Below, piece after piece: positions 9,863 to 18,836 of a stretch of DNA of 64,000 nucleotides. Source of the stretch: Ruegeria sp. YS9 (lineage in GTDB: Bacteria; Pseudomonadota; Alphaproteobacteria; Rhodobacterales; Rhodobacteraceae); contig NZ_CP102409.1 in the NCBI RefSeq assembly GCF_024628725.1, forward strand, positions 467,001-531,000, given 5' to 3'. The first letter of the stretch is position 1. Each line of letters starts with the position of its first letter. The notes below the pieces were generated by a model that saw only the letters and a program-made list of their open reading frames with translations, was not told the DNA's origin and searched no databases. The translations under genes were made by a program, and so were the position numbers.

Positions 9863-10381
9863 ATGAAACGCACTATCCTGATCCATCCCGATCCCCGCCT
9901 GAAAAAGGTCTGCGCGCCCGTGTCCGACCTGACGGACGAGCTGCGCACGCTGGCTGACGACATGCTGGAAACCATGTATGACGCGCCGGGGATTGGCCTC
10001 GCCGCGCCGCAGATCGGTGTGCTGGAACGGTTGATCGTGCTGGATTGCATCAAGGAAGAAGGCGAGACCCCGCGCCCGCTGATCATGTTCAACCCTCAGG
10101 TCATCGCCTCTTCCGAGGAAACCAATGTGTACGAAGAAGGGTGCCTGTCGATCCCGGATCAATATGCCGAAGTGACCCGCCCCAAGGTGGTCGATGTCAC
10201 CTGGATGGACGAGAAGGGAAACCTGCAACAGGAAACCTTTGACGGGCTTTGGGCCACTTGCGTGCAGCATGAAATCGACCATTTGAACGGCAAGCTGTTC
10301 ATCGACTATCTCAAACCGCTGAAACGGCAGATGATTACCCGCAAGATGCAAAAGCTCAAACGTGAACGGGCGCGCGCATGA
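9863..10381 (+). CDS. def: Peptide deformylase
   Basis: The protein removes the N-formyl group from nascent proteins. Its 172 residues contain all three deformylase motifs: [10 protein letters not shown] (residues 43-52), EGCLSIP with the metal ligand Cys94, and QHEIDH (136-140) with the two metal His and the catalytic Glu. It is the first gene of a def-def2-fmt unit and its stop overlaps the next start (ATGA at 10378). This is the expected active enzyme of the pair. Confidence 0.97.
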   Translation: MKRTILIHPDPRLKKVCAPVSDLTDELRTLADDMLETMYDAPGIGLAAPQIGVLERLIVLDCIKEEGETPRPLIMFNPQVIASSEETNVYEEGCLSIPDQYAEVTRPKVVDVTWMDEKGNLQQETFDGLWATCVQHEIDHLNGKLFIDYLKPLKRQMITRKMQKLKRERARA

Positions 10382-10872
10382 CCGTCCGTACCTGTCTGCC
10401 CTGGCCCGACAAACGCTTGCGCACCAAGGCGGATGAAGTGACTGAAATCACCGATGACATTCGCCGGATCTGGCAGGATATGATCGACACGATGGAGGCC
10501 ATGCCCGGTGTCGGTCTTGCCGCACCGCAGATCGGAGTGATGTTGCGGCTGGCCGTTGTCGATGGGTCGACCGAGCGGGGCAAGGCCGTGCGTCTGGCGA
10601 ACCCGGAAATCCTGCACAGTTCGATCGAGTTGCGTGAACATGAAGAGGCCAGTCCGAACCTGCCGGGCGTGTCGGCCACGGTAAAACGCCCGCGTGCGGT
10701 GACTGTCAAATTCCTGAACGAGCAGGGCGTGGTGGACCGTCGCGATTTTGTCGGCATCGAGGCCACCAGTGTCCAGCACCAGATCGACCATCTGAATGGC
10801 CGGATGTTTTTTGACCGGCTCAGCAAGGTCAAACGCGACATGCTGCTTCGAAAAGCCAAGAAACAGGGGTAA
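10378..10872 (+). CDS. Peptide deformylase-like protein lacking the metal-ligand cysteine
   Basis: The protein has 164 residues and clear deformylase ancestry. Motif [11 protein letters not shown] is intact (44-53), and motif III is QHQIDH with both His, but the catalytic Glu of HEIDH is Gln. Motif II reads EASPNLPG, so the position of the ligand Cys is Ser92. Two catalytic positions are therefore changed, and canonical activity is doubtful. It is translationally coupled to def by a 4-bp overlap and followed 2 bp later by fmt. A ribosome-associated or regulatory role is possible but is inference only. Confidence 0.9.
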   Translation: MTVRTCLPWPDKRLRTKADEVTEITDDIRRIWQDMIDTMEAMPGVGLAAPQIGVMLRLAVVDGSTERGKAVRLANPEILHSSIELREHEEASPNLPGVSATVKRPRAVTVKFLNEQGVVDRRDFVGIEATSVQHQIDHLNGRMFFDRLSKVKRDMLLRKAKKQG

Positions 10873-10874
10873 AG

Positions 10875-11789
10875 ATGCGCGTTGTTTTCATGGGAACCCC
10901 GGACTTCTCGGTGCCGGTTCTGGATGCACTGGTCGAGGCCGGGCATGAGATCGCCGCCGTCTATTGCCAGCCCCCGCGTCCGGCGGGGCGGGGCAAGAAG
11001 GATCGCCCAACGCCGGTTCACGCGCGGGCCCAGGCGCTGGGTCTGGACGTGCGTCACCCAACCTCGCTGAAACCGGCCGAAGAACAGGACAGTTTTGCGG
11101 CACTGAACGCGGATGTGGCGGTGGTTGTGGCTTATGGTCTGATCCTGCCCCAGCCCATCCTCGATGCACCGACTCATGGCTGCCTGAACATACATGCCAG
11201 CCTGTTGCCGCGCTGGCGCGGGGCGGCTCCGATTCATCGCGCGATCATGGCAGGCGATGCGCAAACCGGCATCTGTATCATGCAAATGGAGGCGGGCCTT
11301 GATACCGGCCCCGTTCTGCTGCGGCAGGCCACCGATATCGGGCCCGAGGAAACCACTGCGGACCTGCATGACCGGCTCTCGGAGATGGGCGCGGCCTTGA
11401 TTGTCGAGGCGTTGGCAAAGCTGCCCGACCTGACCCCTGATCCGCAGCCCGAGATTGGTGTCACCTATGCCGCCAAGATCGACAAGTCCGAGGCCCGCGT
11501 GGACTGGTCGCGCCCCGCGGTCGAGGTCGATCGGCAGGTCCGCGGCCTGTCGCCCTTTCCCGGGGCCTGGACCGAGATTGACGGCAACAGGGTAAAACTC
11601 CTCGCTTCGCGCCTGGCCGAAGGGCAGGGCGCGCCGGGCGAGGTTCTGAATGACGATCTGTATGTGGCTTGCGGGCAGGGCGCCATAGAACTGCTGCGCT
11701 TGCAAAGGGCGGGCAAAGGCGCGCAGGATAGGGAAACGTTCCTGCGGGGCTGGCCAATCCCGATCGGCACCCGGATGTCTTCGGAGTAA
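10875..11789 (+). CDS. fmt: Methionyl-tRNA formyltransferase
   Basis: Fmt formylates initiator Met-tRNA using 10-formyl-tetrahydrofolate. The 304 residues start [14 protein letters not shown]. They contain the catalytic segment [20 protein letters not shown] around residues 105-125 and the family motif [11 protein letters not shown] near 140. An OB-like C-terminal domain from about 205 binds tRNA ([24 protein letters not shown]). It is the third gene of the deformylase unit, the usual pairing for adding and removing the formyl group. Confidence 0.97.
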   Translation: MRVVFMGTPDFSVPVLDALVEAGHEIAAVYCQPPRPAGRGKKDRPTPVHARAQALGLDVRHPTSLKPAEEQDSFAALNADVAVVVAYGLILPQPILDAPTHGCLNIHASLLPRWRGAAPIHRAIMAGDAQTGICIMQMEAGLDTGPVLLRQATDIGPEETTADLHDRLSEMGAALIVEALAKLPDLTPDPQPEIGVTYAAKIDKSEARVDWSRPAVEVDRQVRGLSPFPGAWTEIDGNRVKLLASRLAEGQGAPGEVLNDDLYVACGQGAIELLRLQRAGKGAQDRETFLRGWPIPIGTRMSSE

Positions 11790-11795
11790 AGCCAT

Positions 11796-12032
11796 ATGTT
11801 CATGGTGATGATGGGTACTGTCGTGATTGCCGGGATCGTCGGGTATCTGTCCGAACAGACCGGTTTCACCCATAACGGCTATTTGCAATCCATCATCATC
11901 TGTGTGGGCGGGGCGTTCCTGTTCTATTTCGTCCGTATCATGTTCGGTATCAGCTTTGGTCCTCCGGGGCTGGATGCGGTGATTTCCTCTGTTGGTGCCC
12001 TGATCATCGTGCCGACCCACTGGAGGAAGTGA
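11796..12032 (+). CDS. Small integral membrane protein
   Basis: The 78 residues contain two to three hydrophobic helices (about residues 3-20, 28-48 and 55-70). The Gly spacing and position suggest a distant relative of the GlsB/YeaQ transglycosylase-associated family, like the next gene, but I cannot assign it firmly. It begins 6 bp after fmt and ends 1 bp before the next small membrane gene, so it is most likely co-transcribed with both. Confidence 0.75.
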   Translation: MFMVMMGTVVIAGIVGYLSEQTGFTHNGYLQSIIICVGGAFLFYFVRIMFGISFGPPGLDAVISSVGALIIVPTHWRK

Positions 12033-12033
12033 C

Positions 12034-12270
12034 ATGCCAATCGTCGCCCTGATCATCATCGGTGCAGCGGCAGGGTTTCTGGCCACCCGCCTGATGCGGA
12101 TCGAGGCGGATATCCCGACGACCATGCTGATCGGTATCGCAGGCGCCCTGATCGGAGGGATGCTGCTGCGGTTTCTTGTAACCGTTATGGGGTGGCTGTC
12201 TGGTTTTGTCGGGGCGGTTCTGGGTGCGTTGCTGGTGATTTGGATCTGGCAGACCTACCTGCGCCGCTAA
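12034..12270 (+). CDS. GlsB/YeaQ/YmgE-like small membrane protein
   Basis: This encodes 78 residues with three predicted helices. The Gly-rich pattern IIIGAAAGFLATRLMR near the N-terminus, GIAGALIGGMLLRF in the middle and GFVGAVLGALLVIWIW at the end resemble the GlsB/YeaQ/YmgE stress-associated membrane family. Function in this organism is unknown. The 1-bp spacing to the preceding gene suggests the two small proteins are made together and may associate. Confidence 0.8.
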   Translation: MPIVALIIIGAAAGFLATRLMRIEADIPTTMLIGIAGALIGGMLLRFLVTVMGWLSGFVGAVLGALLVIWIWQTYLRR

Positions 12271-12324
12271 CCCCTTGACCCGGCGTCCTTCTTCCGTCCA
12301 GATCACATCCAACGAAAAAGGGAA

Positions 12325-13152
12325 ATGATGATGCCGTATGGTTTGAAGCCGGGTGATGTCGCTCTGATGGGCGTTCCTTTGGATCTGCATTCCTCGTTTC
12401 TGCAAGGGCCGGCCTTCGCCCCCGGACGCATCCGCGAGGCGCTGCATTCCGGTGCCGCCAACCTGACGGCCGAGGATGGCACCGATCTGGGGGCAAGCAG
12501 CCAATTCCGGGATACCGGCGATCTTGATGTGTTCGAAATGCGCGGGCAGGAACCGATTGACCGGATCGAGGCCGAAGCGGCGAAACGGATCGCAACCGGC
12601 GCGCGCCTGTTGTCGCTGGGCGGCGACCATTCCGTGGCCTATCCGCTGATCAAGGCCCATTCAGACAGGTACGAAGACCTGAACATCCTGCATATCGACA
12701 GCCACCCGGATCTGTACGACACGCAGGATATCGGACCGCTCGGCCATGGCTGCCCCTTTGCCCGGGTGATGGAGACCTGCCCGGTCAAGCGTCTGGTGCA
12801 GGTCGGCATCCGCACCATGAACGCCCATCAGCGCGAACAGGCCGACAAGTTCGGCGTCGAGGTGATCGACATGCGCAACTGGAGCCCCGATTTGCAGATT
12901 GCCTTCGATGGCCCGGTCTACCTGTCACTGGACCTGGATGCGCTGGACCCGGCCTTTGCCCCCGGCGTCTCGCATCATGAACCCGGTGGGCTGAGCACGC
13001 GCGAGGTTGTCGACCTGATCCACCGGTTCAAAGGCCAGCTGGTCGGTGCGGATATCGTCGAGCTCAACCCGCATCGCGATCCCCATGGCATGACGGCGAT
13101 GGTGGCCGCGAAGTTCGTCAAGGAAATCGGCGCGCGCTTGTTGAACGGCTAG
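12325..13152 (+). CDS. Arginase/agmatinase/formiminoglutamase family hydrolase
   Basis: The protein has 275 residues and is a ureohydrolase with a dinuclear Mn centre. The metal motifs are GGDHS near residue 97, IDSHPDLYD near 122 (family consensus DAHxD; the Ser for Ala change leaves the ligands intact) and SLDLDALDPAFAPG near 200. The first residues vary (MMMPYG), so the start could be the first or second ATG; AAGGGAAA lies in front. The substrate (arginine, agmatine, guanidinobutyrate or other) cannot be decided. It ends 1 bp before the convergent lipoprotein gene. Confidence 0.9.
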   Translation: MMMPYGLKPGDVALMGVPLDLHSSFLQGPAFAPGRIREALHSGAANLTAEDGTDLGASSQFRDTGDLDVFEMRGQEPIDRIEAEAAKRIATGARLLSLGGDHSVAYPLIKAHSDRYEDLNILHIDSHPDLYDTQDIGPLGHGCPFARVMETCPVKRLVQVGIRTMNAHQREQADKFGVEVIDMRNWSPDLQIAFDGPVYLSLDLDALDPAFAPGVSHHEPGGLSTREVVDLIHRFKGQLVGADIVELNPHRDPHGMTAMVAAKFVKEIGARLLNG

Positions 13153-13153
13153 T

Positions 13154-13756
13154 TTACCTTTCGTCGCACTCCGTCGCAGACCCAAGCGCCGGAGCACCTC
13201 TGGTGGTCAAACCGAAACGGTTCGCTTCGGTGGCGTTCATCCAGTGCATACTGTCGGCCGGGGCAGCGAACAGGGTGTACCAGTAAAACTCCTCATCCAC
13301 GCCGATGTCTTTGAAATAGTCCAGATATCGATCATGTTCGGGGTCGTCCTCGGGCAAGTCGGTGGCCACCAGACCCGACCCGGCCCAGCTGTGGACACCG
13401 ACACAGGCCCCCGGTTGCAGCACGCGGCGGTTTCCGGCCAGAAACAGATCGGTACCCCCGCTGGCAACCAGACCGTTCGAGGGCACGACAGTGTCGAACC
13501 CGGCCCTGTGCACTTCACGGGCGAAGATGACACTGGCGTCATCGTCAACAGATCCTTCAATGTACCGCAGAACCAGAGTGCGGGCTTCGGGGTTTTGGGC
13601 TTTCACTTCCTCAAAGGCAGACAGCGTCGTCTCGTCAATTGTGCCCGAGGCGATGATCTGGTCGCCCTGCGCAACAAAACTGACGGGGGTGTAATACGCA
13701 CCGCATGAGGCGAGCAGGGCCAGGCAGGCTGTGATGGATGCAAGTCTGAATGTCAC
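13154..13756 (-). CDS. Lipoprotein with ClpP/crotonase-like fold
   Basis: The 200 residues start with a lipoprotein signal ending in LLASC (acylated Cys near residue 18). After it comes a domain resembling membrane-linked ClpP-like proteases: IIASGTIDETT, a putative nucleophile in NGLVASGGTDLFLAG near 97-111 and a putative His in CVGVHSW near 120. The active residues are my inference from pattern. It likely faces the periplasm. It is transcribed away from the rnhA chain but follows it in the same direction with a 65-bp gap. Confidence 0.7.
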   Translation of the reverse strand: MTFRLASITACLALLASCGAYYTPVSFVAQGDQIIASGTIDETTLSAFEEVKAQNPEARTLVLRYIEGSVDDDASVIFAREVHRAGFDTVVPSNGLVASGGTDLFLAGNRRVLQPGACVGVHSWAGSGLVATDLPEDDPEHDRYLDYFKDIGVDEEFYWYTLFAAPADSMHWMNATEANRFGLTTRGAPALGSATECDER

Positions 13757-13821
13757 GTTGGCCTCTGGGCTGTGCTTTCAAAAGGGGTATCAGCATGCCG
13801 CTTTGGCGTCCACTGTCGGGC

Positions 13822-14445
13822 TCAGTTGCGCGGCGGCCGGCTTTTGTAGACCGGCAATTGCCAGCCAAACGTCAACGATCCGGCGCGCAACGCCCAGCAC
13901 ACCAGGGCGCAGAGGCCCAGGGAAAACGCAGGCGCCGCCCCCAACCCGGAAGCCAGCACCGCAGTCAGAGCACCTGTAAAGGCGCAGGACACATAAAGCT
14001 CGCCCTGTTTCAGCACCAGCGGTACTTCGTTGCAGACCACGTCACGCATCAGCCCGCCCAGGCATCCGGTGGTCACACCCATCAAAACGACAATGACGCC
14101 GGACTGATCCAGCGACAGCGCCGCGCCGGTTCCGGCCGCGACAGCCACCGACAGTGCAAAACTGTCCAGCCAGACCAGCCAGTTATAACGGCTTTCCACC
14201 AGATGTGCTGTAAAGAAAACCAGGACCGAAGCCGCGACTGCGATCAGGATGTAATCCGGCTGCCCAACCCAGAAGATCGGGTGACGATCCAGCAGAAGGT
14301 CGCGCACCGTACCGCCACCGACGGCGGTCAGGCAGGCCATGAAGGCAAATCCTACCAGATCCAGCTGGGCACGGCTGGCCACCAGTGCCCCTGTCAACGC
14401 GAAGATCAGAACCGAGGCATAGTCCAGCAGCGTCAGTGCAGTCAC
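13822..14445 (-). CDS. TRIC-type (UPF0126, YadS/YicG-like) membrane protein
   Basis: The protein has 207 residues, about seven membrane helices and two internally repeated halves. Each half has the family signature ([12 protein letters not shown] near residue 43, [10 protein letters not shown] near 127), as in prokaryotic trimeric intracellular cation channels. It probably forms a monovalent cation channel, though this is by family only. The start is GTG 14445, which overlaps the rnhA stop as GTGA. It is the last gene of a five-gene coupled chain that begins with ispH. Confidence 0.9.
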   Translation of the reverse strand: MTALTLLDYASVLIFALTGALVASRAQLDLVGFAFMACLTAVGGGTVRDLLLDRHPIFWVGQPDYILIAVAASVLVFFTAHLVESRYNWLVWLDSFALSVAVAAGTGAALSLDQSGVIVVLMGVTTGCLGGLMRDVVCNEVPLVLKQGELYVSCAFTGALTAVLASGLGAAPAFSLGLCALVCWALRAGSLTFGWQLPVYKSRPPRN

Positions 14446-14909
14446 GCCTGTGCCTTTTTCGGTTTGAACGGCGCCATTCCGGCCCGGGCCAGCTCATCGG
14501 CCTTTTCATTCTCGGGATGGCCTGCGTGCCCTTTGACCCATTCCCATGTCACATCATGCCGTTCCTGCGCTTCATCCAGACGCTGCCACAGATCGACATT
14601 CTTGACCGGCTTCTTGTTCGAGGTTTTCCAGCCGTTGCGTTTCCAACCGAAAATCCACCCGGTGACGCCGTTCTTCACATAGGCGCTGTCGGTGACGACG
14701 GTAATCTTCGACGGTCGCTCCAGCGCTTCAAGCGCGCTGATGGCGGCCAGCAGTTCCATCCGGTTGTTGGTCGTCTCGGCCTCGCCCCCGTTGAGCTCAC
14801 GCTCTTTCAGAACCCTGTCCCCGTCCATCGCGCGCAGTAGCACGCCCCAGCCGCCGGGGCCGGGGTTGCCGGAACAGGCACCGTCCGTATAGGCAAACAA
14901 TTCAGGCAT
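14442..14909 (-). CDS. rnhA: Ribonuclease HI
   Basis: RNase HI degrades RNA in RNA-DNA hybrids. The 155 residues carry the complete catalytic set: [14 protein letters not shown] near the N-terminus (Asp), [11 protein letters not shown] (Glu), [11 protein letters not shown] (Asp) and [14 protein letters not shown] (His and Asp). ATG 14909 gives the normal family length; the open frame extends to 14981 but overlaps the methyltransferase. It overlaps the gene upstream by 8 bp and the TRIC gene by 4 bp. Confidence 0.97.
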   Translation of the reverse strand: MPELFAYTDGACSGNPGPGGWGVLLRAMDGDRVLKERELNGGEAETTNNRMELLAAISALEALERPSKITVVTDSAYVKNGVTGWIFGWKRNGWKTSNKKPVKNVDLWQRLDEAQERHDVTWEWVKGHAGHPENEKADELARAGMAPFKPKKAQA

Positions 14910-15489
14910 GGGCGAACACCAGAATGTACCCGTCATACGATCCGGCCAGGCCTTTTCCGATGCCGTGGACTGCGCGATCAATCGTGAACCCGGCCTTGTT
15001 CAAGGCGTCCTCGATCTCGGCCTCCGTGTAATAGGAATAATAACGATCCAGATCATCCCGGTGTTCACCAGTGCCCAGCTTCATCCCCAGAAACAGCTGT
15101 CCACCGGGTTTCAGAGCCCTGTGGATCGCTTGCAGATGGCGCGGGAAATCTGCGCGCGGCGCGTGCAACAGGGAAAAGCTGGCGTAAATCCCGTCATATT
15201 CGGCCGTCTCGGTGACGTCATCGAACGTACCCAGATGTGCATCCACACCGTTTTCGCGTGCATGTTCGACAAAGGCTGGCGTGGCATCCAGCGCGCGAAC
15301 CTTCAGCCCCTGACGCATCAGGAACCCGCTGTCCGACCCCGGTCCGGACCCCAGATCCAGCACATAGCCGCCTGCGCCGACCGCATCGGCGAAAGCCTGA
15401 CGGGCCTCAAGCTGCTCGGGCGGCAGAGGGATCTTCAGATATTCGGCCACCTTGTGTGTATAGGCGTTGATCGTACGTTCATCGGTCAC
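14902..15489 (-). CDS. Class I SAM-dependent methyltransferase
   Basis: The protein has about 195 residues. The SAM-binding motif I is [16 protein letters not shown] near residue 40, followed by [12 protein letters not shown] (motif Ia) and the later strand [19 protein letters not shown] Tyr-rich segment ([16 protein letters not shown]) precedes the C-terminal strands. The substrate is unknown. GTG 15489 is chosen because it overlaps the upstream stop as GTGA and gives a normal length; a longer open frame reaches 15705. It sits between ispH-linked DUF3429 and rnhA. Confidence 0.88.
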   Translation of the reverse strand: MTDERTINAYTHKVAEYLKIPLPPEQLEARQAFADAVGAGGYVLDLGSGPGSDSGFLMRQGLKVRALDATPAFVEHARENGVDAHLGTFDDVTETAEYDGIYASFSLLHAPRADFPRHLQAIHRALKPGGQLFLGMKLGTGEHRDDLDRYYSYYTEAEIEDALNKAGFTIDRAVHGIGKGLAGSYDGYILVFAHA

Positions 15490-15938
15490 AGGTACACTCC
15501 GACTGCAAGGCTGGCCAATACGACCGCGGTCAGCAGGATGCGCAACCGCATCCACCAGACCGGTGTCAGGCGCCAGTAGGAAAACAGGGCATCCAGCAAC
15601 AACAAGCCAGCGAAGCCATACATCAGATTGGTGCCCGCATTTACCGGCCCGCCCCCTGTCATGGCAAAGGCCCAAAGCGCGGGCAGAACCGACAACAGAT
15701 AACACAGGGCCGCCTTGCTGCCTGATGTCTTGGTGGCAAAACCCCAGAGAACACCGGACATGAAGCTGAGGATGACCGATCCATAGAACAGTTGCACATA
15801 GGGCCCCACGAAACGTGGGCCAAAGGTTTGCACGCCCCAGGCATTCAGGTCGCCGTTCAGATAGGTCAGGACGCCCCAGACAAACGGGATCAGTCCCGCC
15901 AGCCCCAGATAGAGCGGCGCTTTCGGCACTCCGTTCAC
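15486..15938 (-). CDS. DUF3429-family integral membrane protein
   Basis: The protein has 150 residues with about five membrane helices. The opening [14 protein letters not shown], the central [15 protein letters not shown] and [14 protein letters not shown] match the DUF3429 family, whose function is not known. Its ATG overlaps the ispH stop as ATGA, and its own stop overlaps the methyltransferase GTG, so translation of all three is likely coupled. Confidence 0.85.
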   Translation of the reverse strand: MNGVPKAPLYLGLAGLIPFVWGVLTYLNGDLNAWGVQTFGPRFVGPYVQLFYGSVILSFMSGVLWGFATKTSGSKAALCYLLSVLPALWAFAMTGGGPVNAGTNLMYGFAGLLLLDALFSYWRLTPVWWMRLRILLTAVVLASLAVGVYL

Positions 15939-16885
15939 GCCGGTTGCCTCAACACGCGGGGGACTTTGAACTCGACGTTTTCAACAGCGGTCTCGACCGG
16001 CTCGACGGTGACATCATAATGCGCGCTGAACGCTTCGATCACCTCGTTTACCAGAACTTCCGGGGCCGACGCGCCTGCGGTGACAGCCACGGTCGAGATA
16101 CCCTCGAGCGCGCGCCAGTCAATCTCGGTGGCGCGCTGGACCAGCTGCGCGTACTGACACCCCTCGCGCGAGGCAACCTCGACAAGGCGGCGCGAGTTCG
16201 ATGAGTTCGGAGCGCCCACAACCAGCAAAGCATCCGCCTTGGGGGCCACGGCCTTCACCGCTTCCTGCCGGTTGGTGGTGGCGTAACAGATATCTTCCTT
16301 GTGCGGTCCGACAATGGCTGGGAACCGGGCCTGAAGGGCGGCGATGATATCCTTGGTGTCATCGACCGAAAGGGTGGTTTGGGTGACAAAGGCCAGCTTA
16401 TCCGGGTCACGCACCTGCACCTTTGCCACGTCGTCCACAGTTTCGACCAGCAGCACATCGCCCTCGGGCAACTGCCCCATGGTGCCAACGGTTTCGGGGT
16501 GGCCCTTGTGGCCGATCATGATCATCTGCAACCCCGCTTCCGCGTGGCGCTGCGCCTCGACATGCACCTTGGAAACCAGGGGGCAGGTGGCGTCCACATA
16601 GATCATCTCGCGCTGGGCAGCCTCGGCGGGAACGGATTTCGGCACCCCGTGGGCGGAAAAGATCACCGGGCGGTCATCGGGGCATTCCTGCAATTCCTCG
16701 ACGAAAACGGCCCCTTTGGCGCGAAGGCCATCGACCACGAATTTGTTGTGCACGATCTCGTGGCGCACATAGACCGGTGGGCCCCATTTCTGCAAAGCCA
16801 TCTCAACGATTTTGATGGCACGGTCCACACCGGCGCAGAACCCGCGTGGGGCGGCAAGGTAAAGTGTCAGTGGCGGCTTTTTCAT
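15935..16885 (-). CDS. ispH: 4-Hydroxy-3-methylbut-2-enyl diphosphate reductase IspH
   Basis: IspH is the last enzyme of the MEP isoprenoid pathway, an iron-sulfur protein making IPP and DMAPP. The 316 residues hold the three cluster cysteines in [13 protein letters not shown] (near 17), [12 protein letters not shown] (near 101) and [14 protein letters not shown] (near 200). The catalytic region [12 protein letters not shown] lies near 227. It is the first gene of a coupled chain running down to 13822. Its leader region 16886-17011 contains the promoter, which I cannot fix to single bases. Confidence 0.97.
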   Translation of the reverse strand: MKKPPLTLYLAAPRGFCAGVDRAIKIVEMALQKWGPPVYVRHEIVHNKFVVDGLRAKGAVFVEELQECPDDRPVIFSAHGVPKSVPAEAAQREMIYVDATCPLVSKVHVEAQRHAEAGLQMIMIGHKGHPETVGTMGQLPEGDVLLVETVDDVAKVQVRDPDKLAFVTQTTLSVDDTKDIIAALQARFPAIVGPHKEDICYATTNRQEAVKAVAPKADALLVVGAPNSSNSRRLVEVASREGCQYAQLVQRATEIDWRALEGISTVAVTAGASAPEVLVNEVIEAFSAHYDVTVEPVETAVENVEFKVPRVLRQPA

Positions 16886-17011
16886 CAGGCTGTCTCCTTA
16901 TGGCACAGGTAAGTCTTTTCCCGGCCTTGGTCCAGACAGGACATCGTCATTCCTCTGACACGAATCGTTGCTAATCGGGTGATGTTTAAGCACCTGTACC
17001 TTGTTAAAGAA

Positions 17012-17041
17012 GCGCGGCCAGGACCGATGTCCTGACCGCGC
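17012..17041 (-). terminator. Hairpin terminator downstream of the NYN gene
   Basis: A 13-bp stem with one mismatch (GCGCGGCCAGGAC against GTCCTGACCGCGC) closes a CGAT loop. On the minus strand it is followed by TTCTTTAAC, a weak T-run. It stands 34 bp after the NYN stop and upstream of ispH, so it separates these two units. Confidence 0.7.
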
Positions 17042-17075
17042 GATTTTTCCCCATCATGACAGGCCTGTCGCCTTG

Positions 17076-17651
17076 TCAGCTGTTGCTGGCAACAGCGACG
17101 CTGCGATGCTCCGTCGGCATTTCACGCGGCGGGCGGCCGATGACATCGCGCAGGTCTTCCAGCTCGATGAAATTGTCGGCCTGGCGGCGCAGTTCGTCCG
17201 AGATCATCGGCGGCTGGCTGCGGATGGTCGAAACCACCGATACACGCACACCCTGCCGTTGCAGGCTTGCGATCAACGGGCGGAAATCCCCATCACCCGA
17301 GAACAGCACGATATGATCGACGCGCGGCGCCAGTTCCATGGCATCGACGGTAAGTTCGATATCCATGTTTCCTTTGACTTTCCGACGCCCCATGCTGTCG
17401 GTGTATTCCTTGGCCGGTTTCGTGACCATGGTGAAGCCGTTGTAATGCAGCCAGTCAACCAATGGACGGATCGGCGAATACTCGTCGTTTTCCAGCAGCG
17501 CTGTATAGTAGAAGGCCCGCAGAAGCTTGCCGCGGCGCATGAATTCCTGCCGCAGAAGTTTGTAGTCAATGTCGAAACCGAGTGCTTTTGCCGCGGCATA
17601 AAGATTCGAGCCGTCGATGAACAGCGCTAGCCGTTCGTCTTTATAAAACAT
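17076..17651 (-). CDS. NYN-domain (DUF88/LabA-like) protein, putative ribonuclease
   Basis: The protein has 191 residues with a PIN-like NYN fold over about residues 5-160. The expected acidic residues are in LALFIDGSNLY (Asp near 13), GNMDIELTVDAMEL (Asp near 96 and 102) and IVLFSGDGDFRPLI (Asp near 120-122). The family is related to LabA and to RNA-cleaving NYN proteins; the actual RNA target is unknown. It diverges from folK across a 141-bp gap with a tandem GTGA repeat, and ends before a hairpin terminator. Confidence 0.88.
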   Translation of the reverse strand: MFYKDERLALFIDGSNLYAAAKALGFDIDYKLLRQEFMRRGKLLRAFYYTALLENDEYSPIRPLVDWLHYNGFTMVTKPAKEYTDSMGRRKVKGNMDIELTVDAMELAPRVDHIVLFSGDGDFRPLIASLQRQGVRVSVVSTIRSQPPMISDELRRQADNFIELEDLRDVIGRPPREMPTEHRSVAVASNS

Positions 17652-17692
17652 AAATGTTCCCTTCCGGTATAATCCAGTGCGTGCCGCGTTAC

Positions 17693-17708
17693 GTGAGTGA
17701 GTGAGTGA
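17693..17708. repeat. Four tandem GTGA units between the NYN gene and folK
   Basis: GTGA is repeated four times without interruption in the divergent promoter region, about 42 bp upstream of the NYN start. Short tandem tetramers can change copy number by slippage, but no such variation can be seen from one sequence. Confidence 0.8.
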
Positions 17709-17732
17709 TAAAATGACGCGCGCTGGTAGGCC

Positions 17733-17738
17733 TATAAT
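17733..17738 (+). promoter_or_regulatory. Perfect -10 element upstream of folK
   Basis: TATAAT lies 54 bp in front of the folK ATG at 17793, giving a leader of about 45-50 bases. No good -35 hexamer sits at the usual 16-18 bp distance (the best is ATGACG at 17713, too close), so the promoter strength is uncertain. Confidence 0.45.
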
Positions 17739-17792
17739 TAGAACTTCTGTCGGTTATCGCAAGTATGCAATGTGTCGAATGTAGGGTATCAC

Positions 17793-18362
17793 ATGAGCAA
17801 ATCCATGCCAAATGCCGTTGTTGCGCTGGGCGCAAATCTCGATTTGAGAGGAAACGGTCCCGCTGTAACACTTCAGAACGCGCTTGACGCGTTATCGCGT
17901 CACGATGTGGTGATTCGCTCTGTCAGTCGTTTTTTTGCTACCCCGTGCTTTCCCGCCGGGGCCGGCCCGGATTATGTGAATGCCGCGGCGCTGATTGCAA
18001 CCGAGAAATCTCCTTCGCAACTGTTGCAAGTGCTGCACGAGGTGGAACAGGAATTCGGGCGCGAACGGGTGCAGCGCTGGGGGATGCGGACGCTGGATCT
18101 GGATCTGGTCTGTTTCCAGGATCTGGTCCTGCCGGATCGCGCCACGTTTGATCGCTGGCTGACCCTGCCGACCGACGCGCAAAGGCAAGAGGCGCCGGAT
18201 CAGTTGATCTTGCCGCATCCGCGCCTTCAGGATCGCGCCTTTGTTCTGGTGCCGATGGCCGATATTGTGCCCGACTGGCGTCATCCGGTTCTGGGTCGCA
18301 CGGTCTGCGAGATGATCCAGACCCTTCCCGCGGCAGAGGTTGCGGCGGTCACGGCGCTGTAA
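17793..18362 (+). CDS. folK: 2-Amino-4-hydroxy-6-hydroxymethyldihydropteridine pyrophosphokinase
   Basis: HPPK transfers pyrophosphate from ATP to the pterin in folate synthesis. The protein has about 189 residues. VVALGANL near the N-terminus, VSRFFATPCFPAGAGPDYVNAA and the metal-binding RTLDLDLVCF segment near residue 105, followed by LPHPRLQDRAFVLVPM, are all characteristic. ATG 17793 has AGGG about 7 bases upstream; a frame from 17772 is possible but unlikely. It stands alone upstream of rpoZ with a 94-bp gap. Confidence 0.95.
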   Translation: MSKSMPNAVVALGANLDLRGNGPAVTLQNALDALSRHDVVIRSVSRFFATPCFPAGAGPDYVNAAALIATEKSPSQLLQVLHEVEQEFGRERVQRWGMRTLDLDLVCFQDLVLPDRATFDRWLTLPTDAQRQEAPDQLILPHPRLQDRAFVLVPMADIVPDWRHPVLGRTVCEMIQTLPAAEVAAVTAL

Positions 18363-18456
18363 TCCGTGCAAATGCAGCATTTCCTGCTTGTCAAGGCGCG
18401 GATTCGCGCTTAGATAAACCCCTTCCTGACATGGATTCAGAAACGGAGAGCGCCCA

Positions 18457-18810
18457 ATGGCCCGCGTGACGGTTGAAGATTGCGTAGACAAGGTTCCAAA
18501 CCGGTTCGAGCTGGTGATGCTCGCCGCCCATCGGGCGCGTGAGATTTCCGCCGGTGCAGCGATTACCGTTGACCGCGACAACGACAAGAACCCTGTCGTG
18601 TCTCTGCGTGAGATCGCCGACGAAACCCAAAGCGCGGACGAGCTGCGCGAGCGCCTGATCGAGGCCAACCAGACCCAGATCGAGGTTGATGAGCCCGAAG
18701 AAGATCAGATGGCGCTGCTGATGGGTGCCGAAACGGACAAACCCGCCATGGACGACATGTCCGAAGAGAAGCTCCTGCGCGCTCTGATGGAGGCTCAAGG
18801 GCAGGGGTAA
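18457..18810 (+). CDS. rpoZ: DNA-directed RNA polymerase omega subunit
   Basis: The protein (117 residues) stabilises the beta' subunit of RNA polymerase. The N-terminal [20 protein letters not shown] and [12 protein letters not shown] are the omega core. The acidic C-terminal tail from about residue 75 is typical of this bacterial group. It is directly upstream of rsh, 26 bp apart, the common rpoZ-rsh arrangement. Confidence 0.97.
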   Translation: MARVTVEDCVDKVPNRFELVMLAAHRAREISAGAAITVDRDNDKNPVVSLREIADETQSADELRERLIEANQTQIEVDEPEEDQMALLMGAETDKPAMDDMSEEKLLRALMEAQGQG

Positions 18811-18836
18811 GCCCTGAAGACGAAGGTGCGGACCGG

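Noticed and set aside
10356..12125. Long open frame opposite def2, fmt and the first small membrane gene
   Set aside because: Spans three well-supported genes on the plus strand and shows no protein family pattern.
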